Notes under the pieces: generated by a model
The model's input: only the letters and a program-made list of their open reading frames with translations
Told to the model about the DNA's origin: nothing
Databases searched by the model: none
Program-made: the position numbers and the translations under genes
From: Capra hircus
Taxonomy: Eukaryota; Chordata; Mammalia; Artiodactyla; Bovidae
Assembly (NCBI RefSeq): GCF_001704415.2
Contig: NC_030816.1
Location: 77,455,713-77,519,712, forward strand
Direction: 5' to 3'
Length of the DNA: 64,000 nucleotides
Shown here: one piece after another, positions 34,816-45,587 of the stretch
Layout of the letters: every line of letters begins with the position of its first letter
How positions within the stretch are numbered: the stretch's first letter is position 1

Positions 34816-35929
34816 GAAGGCACTGGGGAAATAGAAAGCAAGCTTATATAACAGAAACAAAACTGGCCTTACCCACCTGTGCAGCAACCAAGGACTTCAT
34901 TCGTAAACATGATTGATAGGCATTGACTATCAGACTTTTGAGGGAGAGCAATAGTGCAAAAAGAAAGACCAAGATAAATGAACAGAGTAATTATTACTTG
35001 AGGAAAGAAAGCAAGAGAAGAGGTAGCTAAACTTCCTAATTGGTATTCTTGTTCTAACTGTGAACTGTGCTTTAATCAGTCTTTGCTGTGATTACCACTG
35101 GGACTGAGCAACGTTTTATATTCTTATAGGCCGTTCGTATATTCTCTTCAGTGACTCCCTTGCACGTATTGTTTGGTAATGTCTTGGCTGTGCTACACAT
35201 GTTTTATTACCCCAGAGAAAAAGGATTTATGTGTTTGTTTTTCTTCTTCTTCTTCTTTTTTTTTTTTGTTTGCTTATTTAACTTTAGAGCTCCCTTGATT
35301 TTCCTCTCTCTCCTTCTGCTGAGTCTTGAACTAATGCTCTTTTTCTAAGGACAGTATTTTTCAGAAGTCTCTGCTCTTTATGTTACATATTGGAGTCATT
35401 TTTGACTGCTTTTGATGGGAAAGGAGGCTTCCTTGTTGGAGTTCCAATTAAAAGCAGCTGCCCAATGGACAGAGACCATAATATAGGACTGAATGTATTT
35501 CTGGTAAACACCCTCCCCTGGTTGTTCTATTTGAGGTTTTGTACATAATCAATTTATAAGCAATACCAGTGCATATGCTACGCATGCCCTAAGTTATTCT
35601 TCACTAGATACACTTGCGTCCATCAGTGGTGTTTAAAAAAGAGAGTGGGAGGCTGGAGGGAAGAAAGGAAGGGGAAAGAGAGAGAAAAATACATTTGTGT
35701 AGAGTTTTCAGGCTCTGGATTATTAGACAATTTAGAAGTAGTCATTTGGGTACAAAGAATGCTCAAAATAGTGGTGACTATTAGATATTGTATATCCAGT
35801 CCCAAACTAAGCAACAAAAGACAAATTTTGTGTCTCTAGAAATGACGGTTCCCTGCAACTCACCTAATCTTTGTATTTCATTCAACATTACTGGGGAAAG
35901 TCTTCACTTAATGAGATGATTAAGATGGC
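34816..35929. other. No recognised feature; short simple repeats
   Basis: No gene recognised. Contains a (TTC)4-T12 tract near 35243-35268 and a purine-rich stretch at 35640-35690. Confidence 0.5.
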
Positions 35930-36030
35930 AGTCTCTGTAGCGCACTGGTCTGCATTTGAATCTCAGGTATGTCCTTTCAGGTAAATCACTTACCTTTCTT
36001 GTCTGTAAAAGGAAGACAACATTAGCATTT
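35930..36030 (+). mobile_element. Possible MIR fragment
   Basis: GAATCTCAGGTATGTCC, GGTAAATCACTTACCTTTC, TTGTCTGTAAAAGGAAGAC resemble the MIR core; weak. Confidence 0.45.
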
Positions 36031-36045
36031 TCTGGGGTTGTTGCT

Positions 36046-36240
36046 GTTGTTTAATCACTAAGTTGTGTCTGACTCTTTGTGACTCCATAGATTGTAGCCC
36101 CCTAGGCTCCTTTGTCCAATTTCCCAGGGAAAAATACAAGAGTGGGTTATCATTTCTTTCTCCAGGGGATCTTTCCAGCCCAGAAACTGAACCTGGGTCT
36201 CCTTCTTGACAGGTGGATTCTTTATTGCTTTGTGGGATAG
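36046..36240 (-). mobile_element. Bov-tA SINE, diverged
   Basis: TTGTTTAATCACTAAGTTGTG, CCATAGATTGTAGCCCCCT, GAGTGGGTTATCATTTC, TGAACCTGGGTCTCC, GTGGATTCTTTATTGCT: an older antisense copy. Confidence 0.85.
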
Positions 36241-36269
36241 CTGTTGATTAAATTTATGAGAACAATGCT

Positions 36270-36756
36270 TCAGTTCAGTTCAGTCCCTCAGTCGTGTACA
36301 ACGCTTTGAGACCCCATGTACTGGAGCATGCCAGACTTTCCTGTGCCTCAGTAACTCCCAGAGCTTGCTCAAACTCATGTCCATTGACTGGGTGATGCCA
36401 TCCAACCATCTCATCCTCTGTCATCCCCTTCTCCTCCCACCTTCAATCTTTCTCAGCACTAGGATCTTTTCTAGTGAGTCAGTTCTTCGAATCAGGTGGC
36501 CCAAGTATTGAAGTTTCAGCTTCAGCATCAGTCCTTCCAGTAAATATTCAGGACTGATTTCCTTTAGGATTGACTGCTTGGATCTCCTTGCAGTCCAAGG
36601 GACTCTCAAGAGTCTTCTACAAACCACAGTGAAAAAGCATCAGTTCTTCAGCACTCAGCCTTCTTTATGGTCCAACTCTCACATCCATGCTTGACTACTG
36701 GAAAAAACCTTAGCTTTGACATGCATCATGTATGGGTATGAGAGTTGGACTTTGAA
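36270..36756 (-). mobile_element. BovB 3' end with short inverted terminus
   Basis: Antisense BovB (3' end at left) to about 36720. The last about 33 bases (36722-36755, CATCATGTATGGGTATGAGA...) are the same BovB stretch as 36668-36705 but in the opposite orientation, giving an inverted, partly duplicated 5' terminus. Confidence 0.88.
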
Positions 36757-37006
36757 TGTAATGTATATTGTATATCTATTATTATATATTATTAAATATC
36801 TATTATGATATTTGGTTTCTAAATCTCTGAAGGTGTCATATAGGAGAATGTAATCAAACTGGTAATTTTTATTTTAATTTCATAAGGAAAACACTGCCTT
36901 TGGGGACAGCCCTTTGATTTAAGCCTGACATTCTTTTTTGCAGTATTTTATGTCAGTTGAAGCTCTGATTTCCTTTTTATTTTCAGCTTTTCTGAAGCTT
37001 TTGTTT

Positions 37007-38023
37007 TGTGGTAGACCACCTGATCTGCCTCATGAGAAATCTGTATGCAGGTCAAGAAGCAGCAGTTAGAACTGGACATGGAATGACAGACTGGTTCCAA
37101 ATCAGGAAAGGAGTACATCAAGGATGCATATTGTCACCCTGCTATTTAATTTACATGCAGAGTACACCATGAGAGATGCTGGGCTGGAGGAGGCACAAGC
37201 TGGAATCAAGATTGCTGGGAGAAATATCAATAACTTCAGATGTGATGTGCAGATGACACCACCCTTATGGCAGAAAGTGAGGAAGAACTAAAGAGCCTCT
37301 TGATGAAAGTGAAAGAGGAGAGCAAAAAAAGCTGGCTTAAAACTCAACATTCAGAAAACTAAGATCATGGCATCTGGTCCCATCACTTCATGGCAAATAG
37401 ATGGGGAAACAAGGGAAACAATGACAGACTTTATTTTCTTGGGCTCCAAAATCACTGCAGATGGTGACTGCAGGCATGAAATTAAAAGACGCTTATTCCT
37501 TGGAAGAAAAGCTATGACCAACTTAGACAGCATAGTATGAAGCAGAGACATTACTTTGCCAACAAAGGTGCATCTAGTCAAGGCTATGGTTTTTCCAGTA
37601 GTCATATATGGATGTGAGAGTTGGGCTATAAAGAAAGCTGAGAGTCAAAAAATTGATGCTTTTTCACTGTGATGTTGGAGAAGACTCTTGACGGTCCCTT
37701 GAACTGCAAAGAGATTCAAATAGTCTATCCTAAAGGAAATCAGTCCTGAATATTCATTGGAAGAACTAATGCTGAAACTGAAACTCCAATACTTTGGCCA
37801 CCCGATGCGAAGAACTGACTCACTAGAAAAGATCCTGTTTCTGGGAAAGATTGAAGGTGGGAGGAGAAGGGGACAACAGAGGATGAGACGGTTGGATGGC
37901 ATCACCCACTCAACGGACATAAGTTTGAGCAAGTTCCAGGAGTTAGTGATGGAGAGGGAGGCCTGGCATGCTGCAGTCCATGGGGTTGCAGAGTTGGACA
38001 CGACTGAGCGACTGAACTGAACT
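37007..38023 (+). mobile_element. BovB LINE, 5'-truncated
   Basis: From the PDHLTCLLRNLYAGQE coding region to the CTGAACTGAACT end. Flanked by the exact 13-bp duplication GAAGCTTTTGTTT (36994-37006, 38024-38036). Frame broken at several places, for example around the YADD box (AGATGTGATGTGCAGATGAC). Confidence 0.94.
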
Positions 38024-38036
38024 GAAGCTTTTGTTT

Positions 38037-38941
38037 AGGGCTTCTGGTTTTCTGTATACTATATTGGTTAGTTTGTTGCTGTTTTGCTCTCTCAAGTATG
38101 CTTTCTATTTGGATTTCATTTCATTTAGTTTTCTTTAGCTCTTCATATAATTTCAACACACTATAAAGTAGCTGCTTGGGACATCCATCTCCACTCCCTT
38201 TTTATGAGGTTTTTTCCAAGCAAAATTCAGGGGTGATAAACCAACTGTTCCAGACATCTACTTTCACAAACATTTGAAAATGATCAGAGGAAAAACAACT
38301 TTTGAAATATATCTGCCCTTATTCTCCTATATTTCTCTCCTTTCCACTTTTCAATAAGCTCTTCCTTTTAGCTTTTGGAAATAAAACCACCTGAACTGTT
38401 ACTTACTGAATTCTTCTCCACATATCCCTGCCTTAAAGATCAGTTTGGCCACATTTCCCTTTCGTATTCATTATTCTGGCTGAATCTGAGAGTCAACTCA
38501 CTGTTAGCTGATTAATGGAGGAGAAAACAAAACATGTTTGTTGACCTTTAGTGGGAGAAAGAGGCAAGGGATGAAAGAAATCTCTGAACACAAGTCAGGA
38601 ACTTTTAATGATAAATATTTACACTGAAGAGAAAAAATAAGGAATAAAAAAAGGTAGCAATATCAATACAGGCTTAATTACATAGATAAAGCTTGGTTAA
38701 GAGTATCAGCTGAGGAATCTTTGCAGAGATAATAGGCTGAGCCTGAGGGTTAATGGAGTGGAAGAAATGGGACAAAAGGAAATAGCAGTCATTGTTTTCC
38801 TGGACAATTCTATTTTTATTCAATTTTTATATGAGATAATAGTATCTCTGCATGCCACCAAGCACCTCCTATTTTATTGCTGACCCTCTTGTTCTCTCTA
38901 TCCAAGGAATTCTAGTCTTTGACACAGAACATCAAAGGTTG
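38037..38941. other. No recognised feature
   Basis: No gene or repeat recognised. Confidence 0.5.
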
Positions 38942-38949
38942 CCTGTGTT

Positions 38950-39358
38950 CAGTTCAGTTCAGTAGCTCAGTCTTGTCTGACTATGTGTGATCCTATGGAC
39001 TGTAGCACACTAGACTTTCCTGTCCATCACCAGCTCCTGGATCTTGTTCAAACTCATGTCCATTGAGTAAGTGATGCCATCCAACCATCTCATCCTCTGT
39101 CATCCCCTTCTCCTCCTGCCTTCAATCTTTCCCAGCATCAGGGTCTTTTCAAATGAGTCAGTTCTTCACATCATATGGCCAAAGTATAGGAGTTTCAGCT
39201 TCAGCATCAGTCCTTCCAATGAATATTCAGGACTGATTTCCTTTTGGATTCACTGGTTTGATCTCCTTGAAGTCCAAGGGACCCTCAAGAGTCTTCTCCA
39301 GCAACACAGTTCAAAAGCATCAATTCTTTGTCGCATATCCTAATTCTTCAGTGCATAT
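38950..39358 (-). mobile_element. BovB 3' end with filler at the 5' junction
   Basis: Antisense BovB to about 39329 (CAAAAGCATCAATTCTT). The next about 30 bases contain GCATATCCTAATTCTTCAGTG and a second GCATATCC before the flank. An 8-bp duplication CCTGTGTT lies at 38942-38949 and 39359-39366. Confidence 0.88.
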
Positions 39359-39554
39359 CCTGTGTTGCATATCCTAATGTTTAGGCTCCTTGTACATTGA
39401 AAAGCCAGTATAGAAGTGTCAGTATACTAGTTCATCGGTTATCACATCTAGCTAGCGTATTAGCTGAGGTGGACTGGCATTGTGATACCTTGGGCAAAGG
39501 ATCTTCTTTCCTTCCTTCTGCCTTGATTTCTTTATTTTGGGTGGCCAAGCAGAG

Positions 39555-39750
39555 ACTGCTGTAGCGCAGCAGTCAAGAATCTGCCTGCCAATATAGGAGA
39601 CTCAGGTTCAATCCCTGGGTTGGGAAGATCCACTGGTGAAGGAAATAGCAACCCATTCCACTATTCTTGCCTGAGAAATCTTATGGGACAGAGGAGTCTG
39701 GCAGGCTAAATTCCACAGGTTCCCAAAGATTTAGTGACTAAACAACAACA
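39555..39750 (+). mobile_element. Bov-tA SINE, diverged
   Basis: TAGCGCAGCAGTCAAGAATC, GGTTCAATCCCTGGGTTGGG, BovA tail to AGTGACTAAACAACAAC. Confidence 0.86.
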
Positions 39751-40042
39751 GTAAGAATTATGTGTGGGTTTCAGTGGAAAACAAAGGCTTCATTTAAGCT
39801 TCTGTTTGAAAATGTCCACCAAAATTGTCCTTTAGACATTATCCAGCTAATTATATGCTTCTGATTTAAATTCTGTTTATGTTAGTTGAATATAAATTTC
39901 TCAGAAACCTGTTAGTGATACTGAACAGGAACATGCATGGTGTCTGGACACAAAAGCCTCTCTGTGTTCCCCATTTCTTGATTACAGGAAATAGGCTTCA
40001 TTCAGCCTCCATGATTTCCTTGAGTTCCAACAGACAGTTTCA

Positions 40043-42305
40043 GTTCAGTTCAGTTCAGTCGCTCAGTCGTGTCCGACTCTTTGCGACCCCATGAATCGCA
40101 GCACACCAGGCCTCCCTGTCCATCACCATCTCCCGGAGTTCACTCAGACTCACTTCCATCGAGTCTGTGATGACATCCAGCCATCTCATTCTCGGTTGTC
40201 CCCTTCTCCTCCTGCCCCCAATCCCTCCCAGCATCAGAGTCTTTTCCAATGAGTCAACTCTTCACATGAGGTGGCCAAAGTACTGGAGTTTCAGCTTTAG
40301 CATCATTCCTTCCAAAGAAATCCCAGGGTTGATCTCCTTCAGAATGGACTGGTTGGATCTCCTTGCAGTCCAAGGGACTCTCAAGAGTCTTCTCCAACAT
40401 CACAGTTCAAAACCATCAATTCTTCGGTGCTCAGCCTTCTTCACAGTCCAACTCTCACATCCATACATGACCACAGGAAAAACCATAGCCTTGACTAGAC
40501 GGACCTTAGTCAGCAAAGTAATGTCTCTGCTTTTGAATATACCATCTAAGTTGGTCATAACTTTTCTTCCAAGGAATAAGCATCTTTTAATTTCATGGCT
40601 GTAGTCACCATCTGCAGTGATTTTGGAGCCCCAAAATATAAAGTCTGACACTGTTTCCACTGTTTCCCCATCTATTTCCCATGAAGTGATGGGACTGGAT
40701 GCCATGATCTTCGTTTTCTGAATGTTCAGCTTTAAGTCAACTTTTTCGCTCTCCTCTTTCACTTTCATCAAGAGGATTTTTAGTTCCTCTTCACTTTCTG
40801 CCATAAGGGTGGTGTCATCTGCATATCTGAGGTTATTGGTATTTCTTCCTGCAATCTTGATTCCAGCTTGTGTTTCTTCCAGTCCAGCGTTGCTCATGAT
40901 GTACTCTGCATAGAATTTAAACAAGCAGGGTGACAATATAAAGCCTTGACATACTCCTTTTCCTATTTGGAACCAGTCTGTTGTTCCATGTCCAGTTCTA
41001 ACTGTTGCTTCCTAACCTGCATACAGATTTCTCAAGAGGCAGGTCAGGTGGTCTGGTATTCCCATCTCTTTCAGAATTTTCCACAGTTTATTGTGATCCA
41101 CAGAGTCAAAGGCTTTGGCATAGTCAATAAAGCAGAAATAGATGTTTTTTCTGGAACTCTCTTGCTTTTTCCACGATCCAGAGGATGTTGGCAATTTGAT
41201 CTCTGGTTCCTCTGCCTTTTTTAAAACCAGCTTGAACATCAGGGAGTTCATGGTTCACATATTGCTGAAGCCTGGCTTGGAGACTTTTGAGCATTCCTTT
41301 ACTAGCATGTGAGATGAGTGCAATTGTGTGGTAGTTTGAGCATTCTTTGGCATTGCCTTTCTTAGGGATTGGAATGAAAACTGACCTTTTCCAGCCAGTC
41401 CTGTGGCCACTGCTGAGTTTTCCAAATTTGCTGGCATATTGAGTGCAGCACTTTCACAGCATCATCTTTCAGGATTTGAAACAGCTCAACTGGAATTCCA
41501 TCACCTCCACTAGCTTTATTCATGGTGATGCTTTCTAAGGCCCACTTGACTTCACATTCCAAGATGTCTGTCTAGATGTCTGGCACATCATCATGATTAT
41601 CTGGGTCATGAAGATCTTTTTTGTACAGTTCTTCCGTGTATTCCTGCCACCTCTTCTTAATATCTTCTGCTTCTGTTAGGTCCATACCATTTTTGTCCTT
41701 TATTGAGTCCATCTTTGCATGAAATGTTCCCTTGGTATCTCTAATTTTCTTAAAGAGATCTCTAGTCTTTCCCATTCTGTTGTTTTCCTCTATTTCTTTG
41801 CATTGATCACTGAAGAAGGCTTTCTTATCTCTTCTTGCTATTCTTTGGAACTCTGCATTCAGATGCTTATATCTTTCCTTTTCTCCTTGGATTTTCACTT
41901 CTCTTCTTTTCACAGCTATTTGTAAGGCCTCCTCAGACAGCCATTTTGCTTTTTCGCATTTCTTTTCTATGGGGATGGTCTTGATCCCTGTCTCCTGTAC
42001 AATGCCACGAACCTCATTCCTTAGTTCATCGGGGACTCTGTCTATCAGATCTAGGCCCTTAAATCTATTTCTCACTTCCACTGTATAATCATAAGGGATT
42101 TGATTTAGGTCATACCTGAATGGTCTAGTGGTTTTCCCTACTTTCTTCAATTTAAGTCTGAATTTTGTTATAAGGAGTTCATGATCTGAGCCACAGTCAG
42201 CTCCTCATCATGTTTTTGTTGACTGTATAGAGCTTCTCCATCTTTGGCTGCAAAGAATATAATCAATCTGATTTCAGTGTTGACCATCTGGTGATGTCCA
42301 TGTGT
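40043..42305 (-). mobile_element. BovB LINE, about 2.3 kb, inserted in LTR-like repeat
   Basis: Antisense BovB, 3' end at left, through the reverse transcriptase (minus frame 40936-40400 keeps LRYADDTTLMAESEEEL) and into the linker downstream of the endonuclease (minus frame 42150-41572, PFRYDLNQIPYDYTVEVRNR). It ends in the beginning of the endonuclease C-terminus near 42290, with an internal deletion near 42190-42215. Flanked by the exact 11-bp duplication AGACAGTTTCA (40032-40042, 42306-42316). Several frameshifts; inactive. Confidence 0.96.
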
Positions 42306-42353
42306 AGACAGTTTCAAGCAGTTGCTAATTAGGGAAGTGAGAGGATGTAGAAA

Positions 42354-42552
42354 GGGTCTTCCCTGTAGCTCAAATGGTAAGGAATCTGCCTGTAATGCAG
42401 GAGACCCGGGTTTGACCCCTGGGTCGAGAAGATCCTCTGGAGAAGGGAATGGCAACCCACTCCAGTATTCTTACTTGGAGAATCCCATGGAGCCTGGTGG
42501 GCTACAGTCTATGGGATCACAAAGAGTCGGACTGAGCAACTAACACTAGGCA
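42354..42552 (+). mobile_element. Bov-tA SINE in the LTR-like repeat
   Basis: Head GGTCTTCCCTGTAGCTCAAA, GGGTTTGACCCCTGGGTC, BovA tail to AGTCGGACTGAGCAACTAAC. Imperfect flanking duplication GATGTAGAAA (42344-42353) and GATGTAAA (42553-42560). Confidence 0.9.
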
Positions 42553-43000
42553 GATGTAAAGACAAGAACAGTCAAAGTTACAATAGTGCAGCCTTGGGGC
42601 AAGGCCCTGAGTCCTTATCAAGGGATATAGGCAACAATATCTTAAGCTGTTCTCCAGATACTGGAGCCACCAGTGGGTGGGAGACACTAATGCTATGCTG
42701 CCCATAAGCACATAGACCCCAGGCTGACTGGACCCAGAATGTTGATGATGCTGACTTACACTTACCTCAACACCACCACTCAATCACAAGAAGGTCCATG
42801 AACTGATCACACTTTCTTTGAACCATTATTGTAAAACTCATTTCCCCCTCCAGGTCAGGACACAGTTTTGAGGGCATTAGCCCGCTGTGGCTCCCTTTGT
42901 CTGGCAAAGCATAAAGCCATTCTTTTCTACTTGACTCAAAGCTCTGTCTTCCAGATTTAATTCAGTGTCAGGGTACAAAAGCTGGATTTGGCTTCTTTAG

Positions 43001-43488
43001 CATGGTTGTTAATAAGCAAGGCCAAATGGGAAATATCTGTGTGTATGCTTTCTTAAATAATAGTGAAAAGAAAAGAAAAAAGAAAGCAAACTTCTAAGAC
43101 TTTATGCAAATTTTAAGTATGAAAATATTCCTTTATAATTGTATCAAAAAGTTTCTGTTTGTATGTGCCAAACATCTTTTTTTTTTGTTTTATGTTTCTG
43201 TGATCTTTAAACATATGCTTGGTTTGAGATCGTATTATTCCTTGAGTCCAGAAATGTTCATTAGCTTCTTTGCAGGGAGTAAAAGTAATTCTGTATATGC
43301 ATGTATTTAGTTTCCACCAGAGAGAGAAAGAGCATTTTCAGTAGATGAAATTAAACTCTGTGTCTTTCAGAAAAACTGTGAGAATGATTATGAAAAGATA
43401 ACCTAATTCTGCAAGCCACAAAATGTATTCATTAATAAAATAAACATATACAAAGTGAATGTTTACTAGCAATAACAGGGCAGTAACT
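43001..43488. other. No recognised feature
   Basis: No gene or repeat recognised. Confidence 0.5.
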
Positions 43489-43659
43489 TCACTTTCACTT
43501 TTCACTTTCATGCATTGGAGAGGGACATGGCAACCCACTCCAATATTCTTGCCTGGAGAATCCCAGGGATGGGGGAGCCTTGTGGGCTGCTATCAATGGG
43601 GTCGCACAGATTCAGACATGACTGAAGTAACTTAGCAGCAGCAGCAGCAGCAGCAGAGT
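43489..43659 (+). mobile_element. BOV-A2 SINE, 5'-truncated, with (CAG)7
   Basis: One BovA monomer plus the linker (TTTCACTTTTCACTTTCATG) ending in ACTTAGCAGCAGCAGCAGC. Confidence 0.9.
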
Positions 43660-43934
43660 ACAGAGACAATAAATAGTAACAGATGACCTTTTTCTTCTCA
43701 GTCTCCTCAGTCTTGTTAACCCCAAATCTTTCTGGACTTTGGGGTATAAGGAATGATGTTTATTGACCTCTGTTAACATCATCCCCAAAATTTTCACTGT
43801 GAAAGGAAGAAGAGCGGAAGGCAAAAGGATAGTCATCTAGGTTTTAAATTATTAATATTAGTTTAAATAGGCAAGGTTTAGGCATTTTAAATTCTGATTA
43901 AAATGATTCAGATGTTGTAATGGAGGTTGTTGTT

Positions 43935-44290
43935 GTTCAGTTGCTCAGTCCAACTCTTTGAGATCCCCATGGACTGTAGCATACCAGGCTTCCCTGTCCT
44001 TCACTATCTCCTTGAGTTTGCTCGAACTCATGTCCATTGAGTTGGTGACGCCATCCAACCATCTCATCCACTGTTACCTCCTTCTCTTCCTGCCTTCAAT
44101 CTTTCCCAGCAGCAGTCTCTTTTCCAATGAGTCAGCTCTTTGCGTCAGGTGGCCCAAGTATTGCAACTTCAGCTTCAGCATTAGAACTTAGAATGCATAT
44201 TCAGGGTTGATTTCCTTTAGGACTGACTGGTTTGATCTCCTTGCTGCCCAAGGAACTCTCAAGAGTCTTCTCCAGCACCACAATTCGAAC
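43935..44290 (-). mobile_element. BovB 3' end, diverged
   Basis: GTTGTTCAGTTGCTCAGTCC at left to CTTCTCCAGCACCACAATTC at right, with many substitutions: an older copy. Confidence 0.88.
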
Positions 44291-44712
44291 GGAAGTATTG
44301 AAAGTATAATTGGTAAAGAGACACCTTAAGGTTATTTCAGTTATTTACATAGTAGCAGAATTACCTCTTGTTTTGAATAAGAGGAAAAGAAGAAATGGTT
44401 GATGACACAAAAAATTATTTTGTGTAAAAATTAAGCACATTTCAGTTTGGTGATTTCTGCTTTATTTTCCCTATACAGAAGGAAACAGTAGTATTTCAAA
44501 GTTATGAAGGCTGCAATGATTGTTGGATTAAAGCTAAATATTTGAAAAGAGCCCAGTGAGAATTCGGAAAGAGAATTGTCTAAGGATAGGAAGAAAATGA
44601 ATATTGTTAAGGCCCATTTGAGGCTGGACACTATGGATCTCTTCTTCCATAAATTGTAAAATGCTCTACCTTTCCTTTAGTTTATACCCTGGATTTAGAG
44701 AGATAATGAAGT
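44291..44712. other. No recognised feature
   Basis: No gene or repeat recognised. Confidence 0.5.
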
Positions 44713-45248
44713 CAATTCTGGCCTCTGTATCCTGGCACTGAATTAAATCAGAGATTTAGTTTTGGGTAAAGTAAGAAAGAATAGCTTTATTGCTTTGCCA
44801 GAGAAAAGGGCCACAATACGCTACTGCTGTCAAAACTCCTTGTGTTTCAGCCTGGAGAGGGTAGTGAGAAGTTTTATAGAAATGGTTCAGAGGGTGTGAT
44901 CAGTTCATGGACATTCTTCTATTTGCTTGGAGGTGAAGTAAATGGAAGTCAGCATCAACAACCTTCTGGGTCCCATGGGCCTGGAATCTATGTGCTTGTG
45001 AGCAGTGTAGAGTTAACTTCTCCCACCTGGTGGGGTTTCAATATTTGCAAAACAGCTCAAAGATATTGTTATGTGTATCCCTTGATGGGGAACCAGGACC
45101 TTGCCCCAGGCTACATTATGTTTCTCTTGACTGTTTCTCCTTGTTTCTGCATCTCCTCCCTTCCTTATTGATAGCAACAGTTTGAACCTACCTGTTGGAC
45201 TTGAGTGAAGGTCAGGAAGGTTGAATGAAGCCTATTTCTTGTAATCAA
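44713..45248 (-). repeat. LTR-like repeat, copy B (opposite orientation)
   Basis: Reverse-complement counterpart of copy A: AGAATAGCTTTATTGCTTTG (complement carries an AATAAAGC signal), GTCAGCATCAACAACCTTCT, AATCTATGTGCTTGTGAGCA, CTTCTCCCACCTGGTGGGG, and at the outer end TGAATGAAGCCTATTTCTTG. It may continue briefly after the BovB insertion (45571-45587). Confidence 0.6.
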
Positions 45249-45562
45249 GTTCAGTTCAGTTCAGTCACTCAGTTGTGTCTGACTCTTTGCAACCCCACTA
45301 ATCGCAGCACGCCAGGCCTCCCTGTCCATCACCAACTCCCAGAGTTCACTCAGACTCATGTCCATCGAGTCAGTGATGCCATCCAGCCATCTCATCCTCA
45401 GTCGTCCCCTTCTCCTCCTGCCCCCAATCCCTCCCAGCATCAGAGTTTTTTCCAATGAGTCAACTCTTCACATGAGGTGGCCAAAGTACTGTAGTTTCAA
45501 CTTCAGCATCAGAAGACCATAAAAATGGTTTTTATGCTCAGGAGCCCCACTGTGTCCTGCTG
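45249..45562 (-). mobile_element. Chimeric BovB 3' end with a non-BovB 5' leader
   Basis: Flanked by the exact 8-bp duplication GTAATCAA (45241-45248, 45563-45570). On the minus strand, the first 50 bases (45562-45513) are not BovB that I recognise; BovB begins at about 45512 and runs to its CTGAACTGAAC end at 45249. The leader holds a perfect 8-bp inverted repeat, CATAAAAA-TGG-TTTTTATG. Confidence 0.75.
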
Positions 45563-45587
45563 GTAATCAATAATCTGAGCTACTAAA

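Larger units (their letters stand above)
39972..43000 (+). repeat. LTR-like repeat, copy A, split by BovB and Bov-tA
   Basis: Three pieces (39972-40042, 42306-42353, 42553-43000) align, in order and in reverse orientation, with a single block at 44713-45248. Copy A has a polyadenylation-like GCATAAAG followed by CCATTCTTTTCTACTTGAC, reminiscent of an R/U5 region, so plus is the likely sense strand. I recall similar LTR sequences in artiodactyls but cannot name the family. No internal retroviral gene was seen nearby. Alternative: another kind of dispersed repeat. Confidence 0.6.

Noticed and set aside
22054..43659. CTG/CAG tracts as disease-type triplet repeats in genes
   Set aside because: Each tract is the normal terminal microsatellite of a BOV-A2 SINE, outside any gene.
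44842..45171. 109-codon plus-strand frame as a gene
   Set aside because: It lies inside LTR-like copy B, and a diverged version of the same translation occurs in copy A, so it follows the repeat and shows no domain.
42306..45248. The two LTR-like copies as the ends of one provirus
   Set aside because: They are in opposite orientation with only SINE, BovB and unrecognised DNA between them; no gag, pol or env similarity was seen.
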